A stretch of DNA of 38,970 nucleotides from DATHYU01 sp033722675 (lineage in GTDB: Bacteria; Actinomycetota; Acidimicrobiia; Spongiisociales; UBA11373), in NCBI GenBank assembly GCA_033722675.1, contig JAWVYO010000010.1, positions 1 to 38,970 of the forward strand, read 5' to 3'. The position numbers and the translations under genes were made by a program. Positions 22,890-29,910 of the stretch are shown in pieces. A model generated the notes under the pieces. It was not told where the DNA came from, did no database searches, and worked only from the letters and a program-made list of their open reading frames with translations. Position 1 is the stretch's first letter; every line of letters starts with the position of its first letter.

Positions 22890-24100
22890 GTTGCACCGCT
22901 CACGTCGATCTCTTTCATCGCCGCCACGATCTCGTCGAGCTGCTGCTCGTCGCGAGTCTCGACCGCGAAGGAGATCTGGGTGGTGCCGAAGGGCAGGCCG
23001 CTGCCCTCCCGGCGGTGTTCGACCTGGACGACGTTGGCGCCGATCTCTGCGACGGCGGACGCGATCCGAGCGAGCTGTCCGGGGACGTCGGGCACGAGCA
23101 CCCGGAAGGAGCCGAACCGGCCGGCGGCGTGCAGGCCCTTGCGGATCACCCGATCGATGAGGAGCAGGTCGACGTTCCCACCGGAGAGCACGACCACGGT
23201 CGGCCCCTCCACGTCGGGGACGAGTCCGGCGAACAGGGCGGCCAGTCCGGCCGCCCCGGACGGCTCGACGAGGAATTTGGCTCGCTCCAGCAGGAGCGCC
23301 ACCGCCGACGTCATCTCGTCGTCGTCCACCGTCACGATGTCGTCGACGAAGGCCTCGAGGTGGGCGAAGACGAGCTCGGAGGGACGCGAGACCGCGATGC
23401 CGTCGGCGAGGGTGAACCGCGGCTCGACCGGTGTGGGCTCTCCGGCCGCACGGCTGGCGACGTAGGTGGCGGCTGCGGCGGCCTCGACCCCGATCACGAC
23501 GGTGTCGGGGTGGAGCCGCTTGATCGCCGCCGCGGACCCGGCGCAGAGCCCTCCGCCGCCGACGGGGATGACGACGGCGCCGGGCTCGGGCATCTGGTCG
23601 ATGAGTTCGAGGCCGAGGCCCGCCTGGCCGGTCAGGATGTCCCGGTCGTCGTAGGGGTGGACGAAATGGGCTCCCGACTCCTCTCGATACCGCATCGCAG
23701 CGTCGACGGCGTCACCGAGACCGGCGCCGCCGAGCACGACCTCTGCGCCGTAGGACCGGGTGGCCGTCACCTTCGGCAGGGGCGCCGCCTCGGGCATGAA
23801 CACGGTGGCATCGATGCCGAGAGTCGAGGCGGCGAGGGCCACCCCCTGGGCGTGGTTGCCAGCGGAGGCCGCCACGACGCCCGCCTCCCGCTGGGCGTCG
23901 TCGAGCAGCGAGAGGGCGTTCATGGCCCCGCGGACCTTGAACGACCCGGTGCGCTGGAGGTTCTCCGCCTTCAGCCAGATGTCGGAGCCGGTCATCCGGG
24001 CGAAGGTGTGCCCCGGCAGGAGGGGGGTCTCGAGTGCGACCGGCGCCGCCCGCACCGCCGCCTCGCGTATGGCGTCGATCGTGATGAGATCGGTGTCCAC
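22886..24100 (-). CDS. ilvA: Threonine ammonia-lyase, medium form with one ACT domain
   Basis: PLP enzyme converting threonine to 2-oxobutanoate and ammonia, the entry to isoleucine. 404 residues. PLP Lys55 lies in GSFKVRGA; ASAGNHAQG spans 78-86 and the phosphate cup PVGGGGL 179-185. One ACT domain covers about 331-400 (SFRVLVPDVPGQLARIASAV), so allosteric control is likely. The start GTG at 24100 stands seven bases after a TAGGTT hexamer, suggesting a leaderless mRNA; longer upstream reading would cross the rplM promoter. It is divergent from rplM and overlaps the downstream isomerase-family gene. A serine dehydratase activity cannot be excluded. Confidence 0.93.
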   Translation of the reverse strand: MDTDLITIDAIREAAVRAAPVALETPLLPGHTFARMTGSDIWLKAENLQRTGSFKVRGAMNALSLLDDAQREAGVVAASAGNHAQGVALAASTLGIDATVFMPEAAPLPKVTATRSYGAEVVLGGAGLGDAVDAAMRYREESGAHFVHPYDDRDILTGQAGLGLELIDQMPEPGAVVIPVGGGGLCAGSAAAIKRLHPDTVVIGVEAAAAATYVASRAAGEPTPVEPRFTLADGIAVSRPSELVFAHLEAFVDDIVTVDDDEMTSAVALLLERAKFLVEPSGAAGLAALFAGLVPDVEGPTVVVLSGGNVDLLLIDRVIRKGLHAAGRFGSFRVLVPDVPGQLARIASAVAEIGANVVQVEHRREGSGLPFGTTQISFAVETRDEQQLDEIVAAMKEIDVSGAT

Positions 24101-24107
24101 CCGGCGC

Positions 24108-24113
24108 AACCTA
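24108..24113 (-). promoter_or_regulatory. Putative -10 box of ilvA (leaderless)
   Basis: On the minus strand TAGGTT is followed by seven bases and then the GTG start. This spacing places the transcription start on the first base of the GTG. No ribosome site is visible upstream. Confidence 0.5.
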
Positions 24114-24128
24114 CACGTCACGAGGGAA

Positions 24129-24157
24129 TTGCGGTTGGCCGAACCGGCCGATACCAT
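24129..24157 (+). promoter_or_regulatory. Promoter of rplM-rpsI
   Basis: TTGCGG (24129-24134) and TACCAT (24152-24157) stand 17 bases apart, the ideal sigma-70 spacing. Transcription would start near 24164 and give a leader of about 75 bases. The region between and around the boxes is rich in GGCC inverted repeats. ilvA starts in the opposite direction 29 bases upstream of the -35. Confidence 0.65.
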
Positions 24158-24165
24158 CGGCCGCC

Positions 24166-24183
24166 GTGCTCGTCCTCGAGCAC
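24166..24183 (+). promoter_or_regulatory. Hairpin at the start of the rplM leader
   Basis: GTGCTCG (24166-24172), loop TCCT, CGAGCAC (24177-24183) is a perfect 7-base stem at the expected 5' end of the rplM message. It might protect the transcript or take part in L13 autocontrol. It does not visibly match a named L13 leader. Confidence 0.4.
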
Positions 24184-24238
24184 CCTCTCTTGTGCCCCGC
24201 GCACGTCCGAGCGAGAACGAAACGGGAACGATCCTGGC

Positions 24239-24697
24239 ATGAAACAGAAGACCTACACGCCGCGAGCCGGCGACATCGAGCGCTCCTGGTGGGTGGTGGA
24301 CGCCACCGACCTGCCCCTCGGCCGCCTCGCCTCGGAGGTCGCCAAGGTGCTGCGCGGCAAGCACAAGCCCACGTTCGCCCCCCACATGGACGGCGGCGAC
24401 TACGTCGTCGTGGTGAACGCCGAGAAGGTCGGACTCACCGGTGGCAAGGCCGGACGTAAGTCCTACTACCGGCACTCGGGATATCCGGGCGGGCTCTCCG
24501 AGTCGGGCTTCCTGGAGTTGCTCGAGAAGCATCCCGAGCGGATCATCGAGCGGGCGGTGCGGGGCATGCTCCCGAAGAACCGCCTCGGTCGGGCGATGTT
24601 CCGCAAGCTGAAGGTCCACGCCGGACCCGACCACCCCCATGCCGGGCAACAGCCCCAGCCCCTCGAGATCGACGCACGAAAGGTCCAGACCGCATGA
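24239..24697 (+). CDS. rplM: 50S ribosomal protein L13
   Basis: uL13, 152 residues, an early 50S assembly protein. It begins MKQKTYTPRAGDIERSWWVV and includes DLPLGRLASEVAKVLRGKHK and the conserved RAVRGMLPKNRLGRAMFRKL. The start ATG at 24239 follows a poor ribosome site (CGGGAACG); the family N-terminus supports it. It is paired with rpsI, overlapping by four bases, as in nearly all bacteria. Confidence 0.98.
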   Translation: MKQKTYTPRAGDIERSWWVVDATDLPLGRLASEVAKVLRGKHKPTFAPHMDGGDYVVVVNAEKVGLTGGKAGRKSYYRHSGYPGGLSESGFLELLEKHPERIIERAVRGMLPKNRLGRAMFRKLKVHAGPDHPHAGQQPQPLEIDARKVQTA

Positions 24698-25086
24698 CGA
24701 AGCCGCTCACGCAGACCGTCGGCCGCCGCAAGGAGTCGGTGGCCCGCGTGCGTCTCTACGACGGCGAGGGCACCCTCAGCCTCAACGGCCGTCCGCTCGA
24801 GACCTACTTCCCCAACGTCGCCAACCGGCTCCGCATCCTCGAGCCCTTCCGTGTGGCCGGGGTCGAGGGCCGGTACGACGTCCACGCCACCCTCGAGGGC
24901 GGCGGGACCACCGGGCAGACCGACGCCCTGCGCCTCGGGATCGCCCGGGCGCTCAGCGACGTGAACCCCGAGCTGCGGTCCCCGCTGAAGAAGGCCGGCC
25001 TCCTCACTCGCGACGACCGGATCGTGGAGAGCAAGAAGTACGGGCTCCGCAAGGCCCGGCGCGCCAAGCAGTTCACGAAGCGCTGA
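24694..25086 (+). CDS. rpsI: 30S ribosomal protein S9
   Basis: uS9, 130 residues, whose C-terminal tail reaches the P-site tRNA anticodon. It has TVGRRKESVARVRLYDGEGT near 8-27, GQTDALRLGIARAL near 74-87, and ends with the invariant YGLRKARRAKQFTKR; the last KR contacts tRNA. It overlaps rplM by four bases. glmM follows after 32 bases. Confidence 0.98.
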   Translation: MTKPLTQTVGRRKESVARVRLYDGEGTLSLNGRPLETYFPNVANRLRILEPFRVAGVEGRYDVHATLEGGGTTGQTDALRLGIARALSDVNPELRSPLKKAGLLTRDDRIVESKKYGLRKARRAKQFTKR

Positions 25087-25118
25087 ACCCGGCGCCCATC
25101 GGCGCCGATCGCCTTCTC

Positions 25119-26465
25119 ATGGCCGACCGGAACCTCTTCGGCACCGACGGGGTGCGCGGCGTCGCCAACGTCGACCTCACACCCGAGCTCGCCATGGGCC
25201 TCGCGCGCGCCGCCGGCGACGGCCGGCCCGGCACGGCGGTCGTCGGACGGGACACCCGTCGCTCGGGCCCCATGCTCGCCTCGGCCGTGCACGCGGGCTT
25301 CCAGGCCGCCGGCTACGACACGGTCGACCTCGGCATCGTCCCCGTCGGCGCCGTCTCCTACACCACCCGGGCCGTCAACGCCACCTTCGGCGTCATGATC
25401 TCCGCCTCCCACAACCCGGCGCCGGACAACGGGATCAAGTTCTTCGGAGGCGACGGTGCGAAGCTCGACGACGATCGGGAGGCGGCCATCGAGGGCCGAC
25501 TGGCGGCCGGTCCGCCCTGGCACGACGTCCGCGGGGCCGACGTGGGCATCGACTCGTCGGTCGGCGACGCCGTCGATCGCTACGTCGACCACCTCGTCGA
25601 CACCGCCGACTACGGGCTCTCGGGCATCGAGATCGCCCTGGACTGCGCCAACGGCGCGGCCTTCCTCGCCGCCCCCCGGCTGTTCGAGCGTCTCGGCGCG
25701 GACGTCGACGTCCACGCCGCGGAGCCGAGCGGCATGAACATCAACGAGGGCTGCGGCGCGGTGCACCCCGGGTATCTCGCCGAGCGGGCCGAGGGGCGCA
25801 TCGGCCTCGCCTTCGACGGCGACGCCGACCGGCTCATCGCCGTCGACGAGGACGGCCGGCCCGTCGACGGCGACGTGATCATGGCGATCCTCGCCCGTCA
25901 CATGCGGTCTCGCGACGAGCTGCCGGGGGACCTGGTGGTGGCGACGGTGATGTCCAACCTGGGGTTCAAGCGGGCGATTCGATCGATGGGCCTCACCATG
26001 GAGGAGACCCCGGTCGGCGACCGGTACGTCCTCGAGGCGCTGCGGCGCACCGATGCCGGGCTCGGGGGCGAGCAGAGCGGGCACGTCATCTTCCATCGCG
26101 AGCCGACGGGCGACGGGCTCCTCACGGCCGTCCGCCTCCTCGGGGTCGTCGCGGCCACCGGCTCGCAACTGCGGGAGCTGCGGCGGGTGATGATCGAGTA
26201 CCCGCAGGTGCTGCGGAACGTGCACGTCCGTGTGAAGGAACGGCTCCCCGACGCCGACGCCGTGTGGGCGGCCGTGGAGATGATGGAGAAGCGCCTCGGC
26301 GACGACGGCCGGGTCCTCGTCCGGGCCTCGGGCACCGAGCCCCTCGTGCGCGTGATGGTGGAGGCCGCCGAGGCCCCCGACGCCGCCGCGGTCGCCGACG
26401 AGCTGGCCATCGTGGTGCGGCGGGAACTCGGCGGCGCCGGCCCGGACACACCGCCCGGCCAGTAG
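25119..26465 (+). CDS. glmM: Phosphoglucosamine mutase
   Basis: GlmM converts glucosamine-6-phosphate to glucosamine-1-phosphate, on the way to UDP-GlcNAc for peptidoglycan. 448 residues. The phosphoserine Ser97 is in ISASHNPAPDNGIKFFGG. The Mg2+ loop DGDADR holds D233, D235 and D237. The sugar-binding GGEQSGHVIF and the C-terminal phosphate site RASGTEPLVRVMVE are present. ATG 25119 begins MADRNLFGTDGVRG, the family start. No ribosome site is seen in the 32-base gap, so it may depend on readthrough from rpsI. It directly precedes glmS, whose product is its substrate. Confidence 0.97.
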   Translation: MADRNLFGTDGVRGVANVDLTPELAMGLARAAGDGRPGTAVVGRDTRRSGPMLASAVHAGFQAAGYDTVDLGIVPVGAVSYTTRAVNATFGVMISASHNPAPDNGIKFFGGDGAKLDDDREAAIEGRLAAGPPWHDVRGADVGIDSSVGDAVDRYVDHLVDTADYGLSGIEIALDCANGAAFLAAPRLFERLGADVDVHAAEPSGMNINEGCGAVHPGYLAERAEGRIGLAFDGDADRLIAVDEDGRPVDGDVIMAILARHMRSRDELPGDLVVATVMSNLGFKRAIRSMGLTMEETPVGDRYVLEALRRTDAGLGGEQSGHVIFHREPTGDGLLTAVRLLGVVAATGSQLRELRRVMIEYPQVLRNVHVRVKERLPDADAVWAAVEMMEKRLGDDGRVLVRASGTEPLVRVMVEAAEAPDAAAVADELAIVVRRELGGAGPDTPPGQ

Positions 26466-26468
26466 GCT
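26463..26468 (+). promoter_or_regulatory. Putative -10 box of glmS
   Basis: TAGGCT overlaps the glmM stop. It would start transcription near 26475, giving a leader of about 265 bases that contains the complete ribozyme. No -35 was recognised, and cotranscription from glmM is equally possible. A second candidate, TACAAC at 26503, fits the local pattern less well. Confidence 0.35.
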
Positions 26469-26538
26469 GATCCGGACTGCAGTCACCCTGCGTGGCTGCC
26501 GATACAACAGAACGAGACCGACGCGGACGAACCACCTC

Positions 26539-26675
26539 AGCGCCTGCCCTCGCTCCGGCGAGGTGACGAGGAAGGGGGAGTATCGAACCGTCGGCGGATG
26601 CCCTCTCGGCCCACCCGGGGTCGTGACGGCTCGGAGCAAACCCCGGAGGCGACTCCGGGACCAGAGACCGAGCCG
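26539..26675 (+). ncRNA. glmS self-cleaving ribozyme (glucosamine-6-phosphate riboswitch)
   Basis: The glmS leader matches the glmS ribozyme element by element. The cleavage site is A26539/G26540, followed by GCGCC. P1 is CCTCGC (26548-26553), tetraloop TCCG, GCGAGG (26558-26563). The conserved core follows: GACGAGGA (26565-26572), TATCGAA (26581-26587) and CGGCGGATGCC (26592-26602). CGCC (26541-26544) pairs GGCG (26593-26596) as P2. AGGGGG (26573-26578) pairs CCCTCT (26601-26606), one G-T wobble. P3 is CGGCCC/GGGTCG (26607-26623). P4 is an 8-base stem, 26627-26634 with 26668-26675. Inside it CAAAC precedes P4.1: CCCGGAG, GCGA tetraloop, CTCCGGG (26642-26659). In the known class GlcN6P, the product of GlmS, acts as cofactor for cleavage, which lowers glmS expression. 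Confidence 0.95.
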
Positions 26676-26682
26676 CATCGGG

Positions 26683-26703
26683 GCGGGATCGACCAGATCC
26701 CGC
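26683..26703 (+). promoter_or_regulatory. Extra hairpin between the ribozyme and the glmS ribosome site
   Basis: GCGGGATC (26683-26690), loop GACCA, GATCCCGC (26696-26703) is a perfect 8-base stem seven bases after P4 of the ribozyme. No T-run follows. It might insulate the ribozyme fold from the coding region or act in message decay. Confidence 0.5.
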
Positions 26704-26740
26704 GAGCACCGCGCCGGTCTCCCGACCAGAGGAGATTCCC

Positions 26741-28567
26741 GTGTGCGGGATCATGGGTTACGTCGGCCCGCGTGAGGCCACCCCCATCCTGATCGACGGC
26801 CTCGGCCGTCTCGAATACCGCGGCTACGACTCGGCGGGGGTCGCCGTCCTCGACGGCGACCTGCTCACGGTCCGCAAGGCCGAGGGCAAGCTCGCCCGCC
26901 TCGTCGGCGCTCTCGACGCCGAACCCGCGCCCGGCCGCGCCGGGATCGGGCACACCCGCTGGGCGACGCACGGCCCGCCCACCGACTTCAACGCCCACCC
27001 CCACACGGACCCCGGCCACCAGTTCGTCGTGGTCCACAACGGGATCATCGAGAACTTCCTGCCGCTCAAGGAGGACCTCGTCACCCGCGGCGCCGCCTTC
27101 GCATCGGAGACCGACAGCGAGGTGCTCGCCCACCTCGTCGCCGAGGAGTACGACGGCGACCTCCTCGCCGCGGTCCGCAGTGCCGTGGCGCGCGCCACCG
27201 GCGCGTACGCCCTCGTGGCGATGACCGTGCACGAGCCGGGGCGGATCGTCGCCTGCCGGATGGTGAGTCCGCTGATCGTGGGGATCGGCGAGGGGGAGAT
27301 GTACCTGGCCTCCGACATCCCGGCCATCCTCCACCACACGCGGGAGATCATGGTGATCGAGAACGGCGAGATCGTCGACGTCACCACCGAGGGGATCCGC
27401 ATCGAGACGCTCGACGGCCGACCCGTCGATCGCGACCCCCTCGAGATCACCTGGGACGCCGAGCAGGCGGAACGGGGCGGCTACGAGCACTTCATGCTCA
27501 AGGAGATCTTCGAGCAGCCCCAGGCAGCCACCGAGACGATCAGCGGGCGGATCGCCGAGGACGGGTCCATCGACCTCGAGGACGTCCACTTCGACGACGA
27601 GTTCCTCGCCGGCGTCGAGAAGATCTGGATCACGGCCTGCGGGACCGCCTTCCACGCGGGTCTCGTGGGCAAGGACGTGTTCGAGCGCCTGCTGCGGATC
27701 CCCACGGAGGCCGCCTACGCCCACGAGCTGCGCTACCGCGATCCCATCATCCGGCCCGGCACGCTCACCATCGCCATCAGCCAGTCCGGCGAGACCGCCG
27801 ACACGCTCGCGGCGGCCAGGCTCGCCCAGGAGCGGGGCTCCCGGCTCCTCGCCCTGACGAACGTCGTCGGCTCCACGCTGAGCCGCGACTCCGACGACAT
27901 CGTCTACACGCGCGCCGGCCCCGAGATCGCCGTCGCGTCGACGAAGGCGTACCTCACCATGCTCGTGGGCGAGTACCTGATGGCCCTCGCCTTCGGCCGC
28001 GCCCGCGGGATCCTCGACGAGGCGCTCGCCACCGAACTCACCGAGGGTCTTCGGCGCCTGCCCACCCTCATCGAGGAGACGTTGAAGCGCGAGAGCGAGG
28101 TCACCGACATCATCGACGGCTTCGCCGGCGTCGACGACGTCTATTTCATCGGCCGGGGGCTCGACTACGCCGTGGCCATGGAGGGGTCCCTGAAGCTCAA
28201 GGAGATCTCCTACATGCACAGTGAGGCGATGCCGGCGGGGGAGCTGAAGCACGGCACCCTCGCGCTCGTGACCGAGGGCACCCCGGTCGTCGTCGTCCTC
28301 ACCCAGACGGACGTCTACGACAAGACGGTGAGTGCCGTGCAGGAGGTGAAGGCCCGCGGCGCCCACGTGATCGCCGTCGCCTACGACGACGACACCGAGG
28401 TCGCCAAGTACGCCGACCGCGTGCTCCGCATTCCCCGGGTGCCCGACCTCCTCAGCCCGGTCCTGTCGATCGTGCCGCTGCAGCTGCTGGCCTATCACGT
28501 CGCCGTCGCCCGCGGCAACGACGTCGATCAGCCCCGTAACCTGGCCAAGAGCGTCACCGTCGAGTAG
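26741..28567 (+). CDS. glmS: Glutamine-fructose-6-phosphate aminotransferase (isomerizing)
   Basis: GlmS makes glucosamine-6-phosphate from fructose-6-phosphate and glutamine, the first step to UDP-GlcNAc. 608 residues. The N-terminal glutaminase begins MCGIMGYVG with catalytic Cys2, then GLGRLEYRGYDSAGVAVLDG and the HTRWATHG loop. Two SIS sugar-isomerase domains follow, with CGTAFHAG and SQSGETADTLAAA, and the family end DQPRNLAKSVTVE. The start is GTG at 26741, fixed by Cys2, after AGAGGAGA. The 275-base leader carries a glmS ribozyme, so expression is probably controlled by the product. glmM lies upstream and acpS downstream. Confidence 0.98.
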   Translation: MCGIMGYVGPREATPILIDGLGRLEYRGYDSAGVAVLDGDLLTVRKAEGKLARLVGALDAEPAPGRAGIGHTRWATHGPPTDFNAHPHTDPGHQFVVVHNGIIENFLPLKEDLVTRGAAFASETDSEVLAHLVAEEYDGDLLAAVRSAVARATGAYALVAMTVHEPGRIVACRMVSPLIVGIGEGEMYLASDIPAILHHTREIMVIENGEIVDVTTEGIRIETLDGRPVDRDPLEITWDAEQAERGGYEHFMLKEIFEQPQAATETISGRIAEDGSIDLEDVHFDDEFLAGVEKIWITACGTAFHAGLVGKDVFERLLRIPTEAAYAHELRYRDPIIRPGTLTIAISQSGETADTLAAARLAQERGSRLLALTNVVGSTLSRDSDDIVYTRAGPEIAVASTKAYLTMLVGEYLMALAFGRARGILDEALATELTEGLRRLPTLIEETLKRESEVTDIIDGFAGVDDVYFIGRGLDYAVAMEGSLKLKEISYMHSEAMPAGELKHGTLALVTEGTPVVVVLTQTDVYDKTVSAVQEVKARGAHVIAVAYDDDTEVAKYADRVLRIPRVPDLLSPVLSIVPLQLLAYHVAVARGNDVDQPRNLAKSVTVE

Positions 28568-28578
28568 CGGGAGGGATC

Positions 28579-28953
28579 GTGCGCATCGTCGGCCTCGGCG
28601 TCGACCTCGCCGAGATCGAGCGGGTCGGCCGCGTGCTCGCGAAGTATCCGCGGTTCGCCGAGCGCTGCTTCACCGACCACGAGCGCGAGTACGCCTTCCG
28701 CTTCGCCAAGCCGGAGCGACGCCTCGCCGCCCGGTTCGCCGGCAAGGAGGCGGTCATGAAGTCCATGGGCACCGGGTGGCGTCGCATCCGGTGGCGGGAC
28801 GTCGAGATCACCGGCGGCGGCAAGCCGACGGTCAACGTCTTCGGCACCGCTGCCCGCCGCGCCGAGATGCTCGGCGTCACCGGGTTCGAGGTCACCATCA
28901 CCCACACCGACACCGACGCCCTGGTCTTCGCCATCGCCCTCGGTGAACACTGA
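28579..28953 (+). CDS. acpS: Holo-[acyl-carrier-protein] synthase
   Basis: AcpS moves 4'-phosphopantetheine from CoA to acyl carrier protein. 124 residues, the usual trimeric short form. The Mg2+-binding Asp9 is in GLGVDLAEIERV, and Glu57 is in FAGKEAVMKSMGTG. The start is GTG at 28579 behind GGGAGGGA, 11 bases after glmS, so it is likely co-transcribed with it. Its placement after glmS is common in high-GC actinobacteria, where nnr and alr follow. Here popT is placed between them in the opposite direction. Confidence 0.95.
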   Translation: MRIVGLGVDLAEIERVGRVLAKYPRFAERCFTDHEREYAFRFAKPERRLAARFAGKEAVMKSMGTGWRRIRWRDVEITGGGKPTVNVFGTAARRAEMLGVTGFEVTITHTDTDALVFAIALGEH

Positions 28954-28992
28954 GCTGTCTCCCGGCCGGACTTCACCCGGGCGGCCGAGGCC

Positions 28993-29859
28993 TCAGAGCG
29001 CTTCGGTCTGGCGGGCCCAGACGCCGATCGCGGTGACGACGAGGAAGCCGGCGGCGGCGACGAGCATCGGCATCGCCGGGGACTCGGGAGCCCCGAGGAC
29101 GGCCGTGTCGGTGCCGTCGGGCCACGGCCACAGCACCCGCAGCGATCCGACCATGAGGCCGATGAGCGCCGCCATCACGGTGTCGTGGTGGGTGCGCAGC
29201 AGTCGGTCGAGGAGGGTGCTGAAGGCGGCCAGCGACAGGACGGCCGCGATCCCGAAGAGGGCGAGCACGGCGACGTCGCGGTCGTTCACGGCGGCGATCA
29301 CGGCCTCGTACATGCCGAGCATGAGGAGGATGAACGAGCCCGAGATGCCGGGGAGGATCATCGCCACGATGGCGACGGCCCCGGCGCCGAAGAACATCCA
29401 CGCAGACGGGTCGGTCACCTCCGACGTGCGGAGTCCGAGCAGCAGGAAGAACACGACGGCGACCGCGGCGCCGACGGCATAGCGGGTCGTGTCCCAGCGC
29501 CCGACCAGCCGCCAGGCGATCGGGATGGATCCGAGCACGAGGCCGAAGAAGGCGGCGGCGACGTTGCGGGGCTCGTCCTCCAGGAGGTTCTCGAGGAGGG
29601 CGGCGAGGCTGACGATCGCCAGGACGATGCCGGCCAGGAGGGGAAGGAGGAACGACCACTCGACCCCCTTCAGGCGCTCCCAGCCCTCGGCGAAGCGGGC
29701 CTTCGCGAAGGAGCCGAGGGCGCCGGCCCCCTCCCGGATGGCGTGGACCAGCCGCTCGTAGATCCCGAGGACGAGGGCGACGGTGCCGCCGGAGACCCCG
29801 GGGACCACGTCGGCGGACCCCATGAGGAAGCCGCGCACGATGTTGAGGAGGGCGCGCAT
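28993..29859 (-). CDS. popT: Undecaprenyl-phosphate translocase PopT (DUF368)
   Basis: 288-residue polytopic membrane protein of the DUF368 family. Published work has linked this family (PopT) to return of undecaprenyl phosphate across the membrane for reuse in cell-wall synthesis. The two symmetry-related signatures are visible: GSADVVPGVSGGTVALVLGI (14-33) and ILPGISGSFILLMLGMYEAV (168-187). Charged loops separate about eight hydrophobic segments. ATG 29859 is eight bases after a TAGCCT hexamer, favouring a leaderless mRNA. The gene is divergent from nnr and convergent with acpS. Its neighbours glmM, glmS and alr also serve wall synthesis. Confidence 0.9.
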   Translation of the reverse strand: MRALLNIVRGFLMGSADVVPGVSGGTVALVLGIYERLVHAIREGAGALGSFAKARFAEGWERLKGVEWSFLLPLLAGIVLAIVSLAALLENLLEDEPRNVAAAFFGLVLGSIPIAWRLVGRWDTTRYAVGAAVAVVFFLLLGLRTSEVTDPSAWMFFGAGAVAIVAMILPGISGSFILLMLGMYEAVIAAVNDRDVAVLALFGIAAVLSLAAFSTLLDRLLRTHHDTVMAALIGLMVGSLRVLWPWPDGTDTAVLGAPESPAMPMLVAAAGFLVVTAIGVWARQTEAL

Positions 29860-29867
29860 GGCGCGGC

Positions 29868-29873
29868 AGGCTA
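29868..29873 (-). promoter_or_regulatory. Putative -10 box of popT (leaderless)
   Basis: On the minus strand TAGCCT is followed by eight bases and then the ATG at 29859. The same hexamer lies before the ClC gene. A purine-rich AGGAGGGG further upstream on that strand is too distant to be a ribosome site. Confidence 0.45.
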
Positions 29874-29898
29874 CCCCTCCTGCGGCCGGCACCGCTCC

Positions 29899-29904
29899 TA
29901 CCAT
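29899..29904 (+). promoter_or_regulatory. Putative -10 box of nnr-alr (leaderless)
   Basis: TACCAT is followed by six bases and then ATG 29911, so the message would begin at the start codon. The same hexamer serves the stronger rplM promoter. No ribosome site is visible. Confidence 0.5.
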
Positions 29905-29910
29905 CGGCCC

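Noticed and set aside
26466..26740. Small reading frames in the glmS leader
   Set aside because: The stretch is explained by the glmS ribozyme; the short frames cross its stems and show no coding bias.
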